Assembly: GCA_938028745.1 (NCBI GenBank)
Contig: CALIZL010000001.1
Span: 1-20,608 of the forward strand
From: an uncultured Prevotella sp.
GTDB lineage: Bacteria; Bacteroidota; Bacteroidia; Bacteroidales; Bacteroidaceae
DNA: 20,608 nucleotides
Reading direction: 5' to 3'
Shown: positions 1 through 6,689 of the stretch, in pieces
Layout of the letters: every line of letters begins with the position of its first letter
Numbering within the stretch: the stretch's first letter is position 1
The notes under the pieces: generated by a model
Seen by the model: the letters and a program-made list of their open reading frames with translations, nothing else
Database searches by the model: none
Told to the model about the DNA's origin: nothing
Program-made: the position numbers and the translations under genes

Positions 1-175
1 CAGAGAGAACAAACGCCTCTTAATGTATAGAAACATTAAAAGTCAAGACGACTTCGGGAAAAATCTTCCTAAATCCGTCATTTATTCGCCAATAATGCGG
101 CAGGCTCTCTTGTTTCTATTCGCTAAAAAACGTTAAAGCCTTTATATATAATAAGGTGTATGCAAAAGTTTTATT

Positions 176-183
176 TACTTTTG
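176..183 (+). promoter_or_regulatory. Putative topA promoter -7 box
   Basis: TACTTTTG matches the Bacteroidetes -7 consensus TAnnTTTG. No convincing TTTG -33 element lies 19-21 bp upstream, so the assignment rests on the -7 box and its position ahead of topA. Transcription would start near 190, leaving a leader of about 70 nt. The first 175 bases of the window show no gene. Confidence 0.5.
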
Positions 184-194
184 CGCGGCAAATG

Positions 195-234
195 GCATGT
201 GCGCCGTTGGGGTGTACGCCCCTTAGCCGCATGC
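195..234 (+). promoter_or_regulatory. Nested hairpin in the topA 5' leader
   Basis: An outer stem pairs GCATGTG (195-201) with CGCATGC (228-234), with one U-G pair. An inner stem pairs GGGGT (209-213) with GCCCC (218-222) around a GTAC loop. It begins almost at the predicted transcript start and ends 23 nt before the ATG. No T-run follows, so it is not a terminator. A role in RNA stability or control is inference. Confidence 0.4.
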
Positions 235-257
235 ACAGAACTTAAAATAACAACACC

Positions 258-2612
258 ATGCAACAAAACTTAGTGATTGTAGAGAGCCCCGCAAAGGCCA
301 AAACCATAGAAAAGTTCCTTGGAGAAGATTTCAAGGTAATGTCGAGCTACGGACATATCCGCGACTTGAAAAAGACTGGATTGAGCGTAGACCTCGACAC
401 CTTTGAGCCTTTCTACGAGATTTCGGACGATAAGAAAAAGGTGGTGGCCGACCTGCAAAAGGCTGCGAAAAGCGCCGAACGCGTGTGGCTGGCAAGTGAT
501 GAGGACCGCGAAGGAGAGGCCATTTCGTGGCACTTGTGCGAGGTTTTGGGTCTAGACGAAGACAAAACCAACCGCATCGTGTTCCACGAGATTACGAAAC
601 CGGCCATCCTTCGCGCCATTGAAGAGCCGCGCCGCGTTGACATGAACCTCGTAGATGCGCAACAAGCACGCCGCGTACTCGACCGAATGGTGGGTTTTAT
701 GCTCTCGCCCATACTCTGGCGCAAGGTAAAACCGTCGCTCTCGGCTGGTAGAGTGCAGAGTGTTGCCGTGAGATTGGTGGTAGACCGCGAGCGCGAGATT
801 AACGCTTTCAAGCCCGAAACCTTCTATCGCATCGTTGCCATCTTCGCCATTACCAACGACGAGGGCGGCATGACCGAGGTAGATGCCGAACTAGACACGC
901 GATTTAAAACCCACGAAGAGGCGCTGGCTTTCCTCGAAAAGTGCAAAAACGCCGAATTTACCGTCGAAAGCGTCAGCAAAAAGCCCTTGAAACGCTCGCC
1001 TGCCCCACCTTTCACCACCTCTACCCTGCAACAAGAGGCGGCCCGAAAGCTGGGGTTCAGCGTGTCGCAAACCATGATGGTGGCCCAACGACTGTACGAA
1101 AACGGACGCATTACCTACATGCGTACCGACAGTGTTAACCTATCTGGCCTTTGCATCAATGCCACGAAGGAAGAAGTTACCCGCCTATGGGGCGAGCAAT
1201 ATAGCTTTCCGCGCAACTTCCACACGCACGCAAAGGGGGCGCAAGAGGCGCACGAGGCCATTCGCCCTACCTATATGGATGCCACTAAAATAGACGGAAC
1301 GCAACAAGAAAAAAAGCTGTACGACCTGATTTGGAAACGTACCGCCGCCTCGCAGATGGCCGAAGCGCAACTCGAAAAGACGCGCGTTAACATCAACATT
1401 TCGGGAACTAGCGAGCATTTCGTGGCTACGGGCGAGGTTTTGACCTTCGACGGATTCTTGAAAGTGTACCGCGAATCTACCGACGACGAAGACGATAACC
1501 AGTCGGATTCTTCGCGAATGCTGCCCCCCATCAACGAGGGCGACAAGCTAGAACGCCGCGAAATAACCTCGATTGAACGCTTTACGCAGGGTCCGGCACG
1601 TTATACCGAGGCCAGTCTTGTGCATAAGATGGAGGAATTGGGCATCGGTCGCCCGTCTACCTACGCCCCAACCATCAGCACCATCCAACATCGCGAGTAC
1701 GTAACCAGGGGCGACAGCAAGGGCAAAGAACGCCAATACCTGGTAGATACGCTTAAAGGCATCGTGATAACGACTAAGAATAAGAAGGAGAACGTTGGCG
1801 GCGACAAGGGCAAACTGCTGCCTACCGACGTAGGCATCGTGGTGAACGACTTCTTGATGGATAGTTTCCCCACCATCATGGACTATAACTTTACGGCCCA
1901 TGTTGAAGAGGATTTCGACCGCATTGCCGAAGGACAAGAGGAGTGGAAGGCCATGATGAAAGCCTTTTATGCCGACTTCGGCCCAACGGTAGACACGGTG
2001 ATGAACGCCCGTTCGGAGCATAAGGCCGGCGAACGCGCCCTAGGCGAAGACCCTGCAACGGGCAAACAGGTGCTTGTAAAGATTGGCCGATTCGGCCCCG
2101 TGGCGCAGATTGGCGTTGCAAGCGACGACGAAAAGCCGCGTTTCGCTAACCTCACCGCTGGCCTGAGCATCGAAACCATCACGCTTGAAGAGGCTCTCGA
2201 ATTGTTTAAGCTGCCTCGTACGGTGGGCGAATTTGAGGGAAAGCCCGTGGTAATTGGTTCGGGAAGGTTCGGCCCGTACATCTTGCACGACAAGAAATAC
2301 ACCTCGTTGCCCAAAACCGAAGACCCACACTCGGTTACACTCGAAACTTCGGTGGCACTTATCGAGCAAAAGCGCATGCAGGAAAAGCAAAAGCACTTGA
2401 AATCGTTTGCCGAAGACCCGAAACTAGAAGTGATAAACGGTAAGTTCGGCCCATACCTTGCTTACGACGGCAAGAACTACAAATTGCCCAAAGAGCTGCA
2501 CGAAAAGGCTAGCGAACTTACCTACGAGCAATGTATGGAATTGGTGAAAGCCGCGCCTACAAAGCCCAAGCGCACCACCAAGGCATCTGCGGCCAGCAAG
2601 GCAAAGAAATAA
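258..2612 (+). CDS. topA: DNA topoisomerase I (type IA)
   Basis: Relaxes negatively supercoiled DNA by cutting and passing single strands. The Toprim domain opens the protein: E9 in VIVESPAKAKT, then the acidic triad D81-E-D83-R-E85 in ASDEDREGE. The LSAGRVQS signature follows, and the catalytic tyrosine is Y287 in GRITYMRTDS. The E. coli-type Cys4 zinc fingers are absent. Instead the C-terminus carries three Toprim C-terminal repeats (GRFGPV, GRFGPY, GKFGPY at roughly 600-760) and ends in a Lys-rich basic tail, the usual Bacteroidetes layout. At 784 aa it is full length. The ATG is preceded by AACAACACC with little Shine-Dalgarno. aroK follows after 47 bp on the same strand, so the two may be cotranscribed. 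Confidence 0.97.
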   Translation: MQQNLVIVESPAKAKTIEKFLGEDFKVMSSYGHIRDLKKTGLSVDLDTFEPFYEISDDKKKVVADLQKAAKSAERVWLASDEDREGEAISWHLCEVLGLDEDKTNRIVFHEITKPAILRAIEEPRRVDMNLVDAQQARRVLDRMVGFMLSPILWRKVKPSLSAGRVQSVAVRLVVDREREINAFKPETFYRIVAIFAITNDEGGMTEVDAELDTRFKTHEEALAFLEKCKNAEFTVESVSKKPLKRSPAPPFTTSTLQQEAARKLGFSVSQTMMVAQRLYENGRITYMRTDSVNLSGLCINATKEEVTRLWGEQYSFPRNFHTHAKGAQEAHEAIRPTYMDATKIDGTQQEKKLYDLIWKRTAASQMAEAQLEKTRVNINISGTSEHFVATGEVLTFDGFLKVYRESTDDEDDNQSDSSRMLPPINEGDKLERREITSIERFTQGPARYTEASLVHKMEELGIGRPSTYAPTISTIQHREYVTRGDSKGKERQYLVDTLKGIVITTKNKKENVGGDKGKLLPTDVGIVVNDFLMDSFPTIMDYNFTAHVEEDFDRIAEGQEEWKAMMKAFYADFGPTVDTVMNARSEHKAGERALGEDPATGKQVLVKIGRFGPVAQIGVASDDEKPRFANLTAGLSIETITLEEALELFKLPRTVGEFEGKPVVIGSGRFGPYILHDKKYTSLPKTEDPHSVTLETSVALIEQKRMQEKQKHLKSFAEDPKLEVINGKFGPYLAYDGKNYKLPKELHEKASELTYEQCMELVKAAPTKPKRTTKASAASKAKK

Positions 2613-2659
2613 ACATAAAGCCCACAAAAGGCTCCACTAAACAACGCGTTCAGGATAAT

Positions 2660-3238
2660 ATGCAAAACGGCTTGCCAAGCACTGCAACGCCCAATAAGGG
2701 CAAAGGCGCGTGCCATCGCATCATACTCATTGGCTATATGGGGGCAGGAAAAACCACCATAGGCAAGGCTTTGGCCGCCGAGTTGGGCCTGCGTTTCTAC
2801 GACCTGGACTGGTATATCGAGTCGCGCATGCGCAAAACGGTGGCTCAACTGTTTGCCGAAATGGGCGAAGAGGGCTTTCGCCGCATCGAACGAAACATGT
2901 TACACGAGGTAGCCGAGTTCGAAGACGTACTCATTAGCTGTGGTGGCGGCACGCCATGTTTCTTCGACAACATGCAGTACATCAACCAACAAGGCCATAC
3001 GCTATACCTTAAAGCCTCGCCCGATGTGCTATACAAGCACTTAAAGATGGGCAAATCGGTGCGCCCCCTGTTGCTGAACAAAACGCCCGACGAGGTGAAA
3101 GCCTTCATCAGCGAGCAACTTGCCGCGCGCGAACCTTTCTACCTACTGGCCCATCACACCCTCGACGTAAGTCTGATGGACAACTTCGAGAAGATTAAGC
3201 AGTCTGTGGCACAAGCAAAAGAGGTGCTGGGCGTATAG
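2660..3238 (+). CDS. aroK: Shikimate kinase
   Basis: Phosphorylates shikimate to shikimate 3-phosphate with ATP in the chorismate pathway for aromatic amino acids; cytoplasmic. The Walker A P-loop is GYMGAGKT (25-32). Substrate-side signatures are DLDWYIE (48-54), FRRIE (73-77), the GGG turn (95-97), the lid arginine in SVRPLL (R135) and AAREPFY (R157). The frame is open back to 2531, but that would overlap topA by 82 bp and add residues outside the family. The ATG at 2660 has AGGA five bases upstream and gives 192 aa, slightly long because of an 18-residue N-terminal extension. It follows topA by 47 bp, probably in one transcript. Confidence 0.95.
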   Translation: MQNGLPSTATPNKGKGACHRIILIGYMGAGKTTIGKALAAELGLRFYDLDWYIESRMRKTVAQLFAEMGEEGFRRIERNMLHEVAEFEDVLISCGGGTPCFFDNMQYINQQGHTLYLKASPDVLYKHLKMGKSVRPLLLNKTPDEVKAFISEQLAAREPFYLLAHHTLDVSLMDNFEKIKQSVAQAKEVLGV

Positions 3239-3249
3239 TTAGTGGATTA

Positions 3250-3361
3250 GTTAACGAGTTGACAAGTTGACGAGATGGTGAGTTGACCAGTTGACTAGTT
3301 AATGAGTTAACGAGGTGACGAGTAGACAAGATGGTGGGTTGACGAGAGGACAAGTTGATGG
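3250..3361 (+). repeat. Degenerate octanucleotide tandem array, about 14 units of GTTGACGA
   Basis: Read from 3250, the sequence divides without a gap into fourteen 8-bp units: GTTAACGA, GTTGACAA, GTTGACGA, GATGGTGA, GTTGACCA, GTTGACTA, GTTAATGA, GTTAACGA, GGTGACGA, GTAGACAA, GATGGTGG, GTTGACGA, GAGGACAA, GTTGATGG. The 8-bp register holds although the units diverge. It begins 11 bp after the aroK stop codon. It is not coding, since an 8-bp period breaks any reading frame. Confidence 0.85.
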
Positions 3362-3484
3362 GCGCAGCCATCTTTTCACCTTTTCACCCTTTCACCTTTT
3401 CACTTTTAAATGCCTTTTCACCTTTAAACGGTGGACAAGTTGATAGGCGCAGCCATCTTTTCACCTTTTCACCCTTTCACCTTT
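3348..3484 (+). repeat. 52-bp direct duplication containing CTTTTCAC octamers
   Basis: Positions 3348-3399 and 3433-3484 are identical except for one G/A difference. Each copy holds the last GTTGAC-type unit, the string GGCGCAGCCAT, and then three or more 8-bp units of the type CTTTTCAC/CCTTTCAC. Extra CTTTTCAC units lie between the copies. A short open frame across this stretch (3355-3555) is low-complexity and is not called as a gene. Confidence 0.9.
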
Positions 3485-3535
3485 ACTCATCTTTTCGGTC
3501 AACGAACATTAATATAAGAAACCAAAATAGCAGAA

Positions 3536-5428
3536 ATGAAGAAATGGACTATTGAAGATTCGAAGGAACTATACAACATCAACGGTTGGGGCACTTCGTT
3601 TTTTGGCGTTAACGATAAGGGCGACGTGTACGTGTCGCCATGTAAGGACAACACCGAGATTGACTTGCGCGACGTGATGGACGAGCTGGCTCTGCGCGAC
3701 GTTACGTCGCCGGTACTGCTGCGCTTTCCCGACATCCTCGACAGTCGAATCGAGAAAACAGCCAGCTGTTTTAGGCAGGCTGCCGAGGAATACGGTTACA
3801 AAGGCGAAAACTTTGTTATCTATCCCATCAAGGTTAACCAAATGCAGCCCGTGGTTGAAGAGATTATCTCCCACGGCCGCAAGTTTAACCTGGGGCTCGA
3901 AGCTGGCTCCAAACCTGAACTGCACGCCGTTATCGCCGTGCAATGCCAAAGCGATTCGCTCATCATCTGCAACGGATATAAAGACCAAAGCTACATCGAA
4001 CTGGCCCTATTGGCACAAAAGATGGGCAAGCGCATATTCCTTGTCATCGAAAAACTGAACGAGTTGGAACTCATCGCGCGTGCTGCGAAGAAACTAAATG
4101 TGCGCCCCAACTTAGGCATTCGCATTAAGTTGGCCTCATCGGGTTCGGGTAAATGGGAAGAAAGTGGCGGCGATGCAAGCAAATTTGGCCTAACAAGTAG
4201 CGAACTGTTACAGGCACTCGAACTGCTCGACCAAAAGGGGTTGCGCGACTGCCTGAAACTGATACACTTCCACATCGGCTCGCAAATAACCAAGATACGC
4301 CGCATACAAACCGCCCTACGCGAGGCATCGCAATTCTATGTGCAGCTGCATAAGATGGGTTACGACGTAGATTTCGTGGATTGCGGTGGCGGACTGGGCG
4401 TGGACTACGACGGAACGCGTTCGCCAAGCAGCGAAAGTTCGGTAAACTACTCGATACAAGAATACGTTAACGACTGTATCTACACCTTTGTAGATGCTGC
4501 AAACAAGAACGGCATCGAACATCCCAACATCATTACCGAAAGCGGACGCTCGCTAACGGCTCACCATAGCGTGCTGGTTATCGACGTGTTGGAAACGGCC
4601 ACGCTGCCCGAAATGAAGGAAGAATTTGAGCCTTCGGAAAACGAACACCAACTGGTAAAAGACCTTTACGACATCTGGGACAACATCAACTCGCGCTCGA
4701 TGCTCGAAGATTGGCACGATGCAGAGCAAATTCGCGAAGAGGCCCTCGACCTCTTTGCGCACGGACTGGTCGACCTACGTACGCGAGCAGAAATAGAAAG
4801 CATGTATTGGAGTGTGTGCCGAGAAATTAACACCATTGCCAAAGGCTTAAAACATGTTCCTGAAGAATTACGAAACATGGACAAGCTATTGGCCGACAAA
4901 TACTTCTGCAACTTCTCGCTGTTCCAATCGCTGCCCGACAGCTGGGCTATCGACCAGCTTTTCCCCATCGTTCCCATACAAAGGCTAGATGAAAGACCCA
5001 CACGCAACGCCACGTTGCAAGACATAACCTGCGACAGCGACGGCAAAATCGCCAACTTTGTTACCAATCGCCACATCTCGCATGTGTTGCCTGTGCACAC
5101 GCTACGCAAGAACGAGCCTTACTATTTGGGCGTGTTCCTCGTTGGTGCTTATCAAGAAATACTTGGCGATATGCACAACCTGTTTGGCGATACCAACGCC
5201 GTGCACGTGTCGGTAAAGGATGGAAAGTACCACATCGACCAGATTTTCGACGGCGAAACGGTTGAAGAGGTGCTCGACTACGTGCAATATAACCCCAAGA
5301 AACTGGTTCGACAGCTCGAAATTTGGGTTACTAAGAGCGTTAAGCAAGGCAAAATCTCGCTCGAAGAGGGTAAGGAGTTCCTCTCAAATTACCGCTCCGG
5401 ATTGTACGGATATACTTATTTGGAGTAA
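3536..5428 (+). CDS. speA: Biosynthetic arginine decarboxylase
   Basis: PLP-dependent fold-III enzyme converting arginine to agmatine and CO2, the first step of the agmatine route to putrescine; cytoplasmic. The PLP lysine is K99 in VIYPIKVNQ. Further family signatures are HFHIGSQI, the glycine loop DCGGGLGVDY, and in the C-terminal half TCDSDG with C499, the expected second active-site motif. At 630 aa it is close to the family's usual 630-660. The ATG at 3536 is preceded by an A-rich stretch (AATAGCAGAA) as in neighbouring genes. It stands alone between the octamer-filled spacer and a strong terminator. The agmatine-deiminase-like gene near the window's right end belongs to the next pathway step. 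Confidence 0.97.
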   Translation: MKKWTIEDSKELYNINGWGTSFFGVNDKGDVYVSPCKDNTEIDLRDVMDELALRDVTSPVLLRFPDILDSRIEKTASCFRQAAEEYGYKGENFVIYPIKVNQMQPVVEEIISHGRKFNLGLEAGSKPELHAVIAVQCQSDSLIICNGYKDQSYIELALLAQKMGKRIFLVIEKLNELELIARAAKKLNVRPNLGIRIKLASSGSGKWEESGGDASKFGLTSSELLQALELLDQKGLRDCLKLIHFHIGSQITKIRRIQTALREASQFYVQLHKMGYDVDFVDCGGGLGVDYDGTRSPSSESSVNYSIQEYVNDCIYTFVDAANKNGIEHPNIITESGRSLTAHHSVLVIDVLETATLPEMKEEFEPSENEHQLVKDLYDIWDNINSRSMLEDWHDAEQIREEALDLFAHGLVDLRTRAEIESMYWSVCREINTIAKGLKHVPEELRNMDKLLADKYFCNFSLFQSLPDSWAIDQLFPIVPIQRLDERPTRNATLQDITCDSDGKIANFVTNRHISHVLPVHTLRKNEPYYLGVFLVGAYQEILGDMHNLFGDTNAVHVSVKDGKYHIDQIFDGETVEEVLDYVQYNPKKLVRQLEIWVTKSVKQGKISLEEGKEFLSNYRSGLYGYTYLE

Positions 5429-5437
5429 GCTATTGAG

Positions 5438-5472
5438 GGGGGGGATGCGCGTACATCCCCCCCTACTTTTTT
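5438..5472 (+). terminator. Rho-independent terminator of speA
   Basis: GGGGGGGATG (5438-5447) pairs with CATCCCCCCC (5454-5463) around the loop CGCGTA, followed by TACTTTTTTG. It lies 9 bp after the speA stop codon. Confidence 0.92.
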
Positions 5473-5511
5473 GTTTGAATGCGCGTACATCCCCCCAACC
5501 TTTTTATTTGA
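5445..5511 (+). repeat. Tandem duplication of the terminator 3' half
   Basis: 5445-5478 and 5479-5511 are imperfect direct copies, each ATGCGCGTACATCCCCCC followed by a T-rich run and TTTGA. The second copy has the C arm and the T tract but no G arm of its own, so it could only pair with the single upstream G run. Confidence 0.85.
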
Positions 5512-5635
5512 ATGTTGGGTTGTCCCCAAAATCGCCCGCTAAGGTTCGGTCGGCATGCTCGGCCTACCTTGTCTTAACCCCAATCGGTTCATTAGAGCCG
5601 CTTAGGTTTTGTTTGGTTGCTAACCATATTATCTG

Positions 5636-5720
5636 TTTTATTCTTGAAGGCGCAGCGGACTACGTCGAGAGAATAAGACACACAAGATGCCGACAAGCAA
5701 GTGGAAGATGAGCAGAAAGC
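5636..5720 (+). repeat. Hairpin repeat, copy A
   Basis: An outer stem TTATTCT (5638-5644) pairs with AGAATAA (5670-5676). Between them lies CTTGAAGGCGCAGCGGACTA and a degraded inner stem (CGCAG/CTACG). AAGATGCC follows. The same arrangement, with a perfect inner stem, recurs at 17541-17600 inside the MITE-like element. The two share CTTGAAGG, the central stem-loop, a stem of a different sequence in the same place, and the AAGATGCC tail. Confidence 0.6.
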
Positions 5721-5810
5721 GATAGAAACAACCTAAAATTACTGATAAGCGGTATAACCACCGATTGGTATTTAACGCTTTACCAACAAGTTGAGAACTG
5801 GCTGCTAATG

Positions 5811-5854
5811 GCAGATGATTTCGGTGTTTCCAGCAGATGATTTCGGTGTTTCCA
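5811..5854 (+). repeat. Perfect 22-bp tandem duplication
   Basis: GCAGATGATTTCGGTGTTTC plus CA occurs twice head to tail (5811-5832, 5833-5854), with no mismatch. It is non-coding and looks recent. Confidence 0.95.
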
Positions 5855-6089
5855 GCTTTACAATAGCCGCTATATGCAAAGCTTTTGTAAATGAACCTCA
5901 ATACTTTTTGCAGAGCAAAAACTGAACTTCACTTCACAAAACGCTTATACGCAAAAGCACTGGTCTCAACACTTCTTTGCCATAATCAAGTTTGCACATA
6001 TCTGCATTAGAAACCACTATCTGGCTTTTGTAGCAGTACGCATCTCACTCAATTAAATATTATAATAAAAGTTAATTAGTCGCTAAAAA

Positions 6090-6120
6090 TTGTTTTATAT
6101 CAAGGATAACTATACCTTTG
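6090..6120 (+). promoter_or_regulatory. Probable promoter of the SusC-SusD operon
   Basis: TTGT (6090-6093), 19 bp, then TACCTTTG (6113-6120) fits the Bacteroidetes pattern of a TTTG-like -33 and a TAnnTTTG -7 element with correct spacing. Transcription would start near 6127, about 560 nt before the SusC ATG. An AT-rich dyad at 6051-6077 lies directly upstream. Confidence 0.65.
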
Positions 6121-6689
6121 CACTCGGAAATCATTAAAAGGCAAACAGAAAATGCCACAACAATGACACTGCAAAACGGAGTGTTAGTAGAGAGTAACAA
6201 CATTATACCTGGCCTAACCGCATCGCTATTTACATGGCGAAAGAACAACAAATAAGGTTATTGGCCAGCATATATTCAGGTCGTAAGTATTTGGTATAAC
6301 ATCTCTTGCGAAGGTATCTCAAGCCTCAACGCAATTAATTCAATTTGGAAATCGTGTTTTCTAACATTAGGAACAAACAACAAGACAAAACAGACCAACT
6401 CGCACCGTGCTGCATATCGTTGCTCGGACAATTAGGTATACTCTAGCATTTGCTAACAGCAAGTAAGGCACCACCTCAGTAAATGGGGTGGCTAAAAACC
6501 TTTGCGCCTACGCCAATAAAGCAGGGTGCAATGCCTTACACGCTCACACAAGGCAAAGGATAGCCCAGTTTGCACCTGCGCATACGCATTGCGCAACAAA
6601 TAGGCTACCGCTATTCGCACCCTAACCCAAAGGTGCCCGCCCCACAACAAAGAAACATCAATTTTCAAAAGTCATTCAAAATAACATCT
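6121..6689 (+). promoter_or_regulatory. Long 5' leader of the SusC-SusD operon
   Basis: If the promoter above is right, about 560 nt are transcribed ahead of SusC. Visible content: a 30-codon ORF (6163-6255, MTLQNGVLVE... ending RKNNK), and a stem CCACCTC/GGGGTGG near 6471-6491. No known riboswitch was recognised. The frame of SusC is open back to 6570, but residues upstream of 6690 do not resemble a signal peptide. Confidence 0.4.

Larger units (their letters stand above)
5512..6089. other. Gene-free stretch downstream of speA
   Basis: No open frame here looks like a protein gene. The stretch holds a hairpin repeat (5636-5720), a 22-bp tandem duplication (5811-5854), a small stem TTTTTGC/GCAAAAA (5905-5921) and an AT-rich dyad (AATTAA 6051-6056 / TTAATT 6072-6077, enclosing the palindrome TATTATAATA 6058-6067). 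The dyad sits just upstream of the PUL promoter and could be an activator site; that is inference. Confidence 0.6.

Noticed and set aside
1548..2021. 157-residue minus-strand frame within topA
   Set aside because: Shadow of topA codon bias; no recognisable motif.
2531..2659. 43-residue extension of AroK overlapping topA
   Set aside because: No family similarity and no ribosome site; AGGA precedes the ATG at 2660.
3250..3500. CRISPR array
   Set aside because: Units are 8 bp and contiguous, without unique spacers, and no cas gene is near.
3355..3555. 66-residue open frame rich in Phe, Pro and Ser between aroK and speA
   Set aside because: It is the translation of the CTTTTCAC repeats, overlaps the speA start and has no domain.
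5220..5711. 163-residue open frame overlapping the speA 3' end
   Set aside because: It runs antiphase through speA, the terminator and the repeat region; composition is that of a shifted frame.
6570..6689. 40-residue N-terminal extension of the SusC protein
   Set aside because: It would put a basic, non-hydrophobic stretch before a clean signal peptide. The ATG at 6690 is better.
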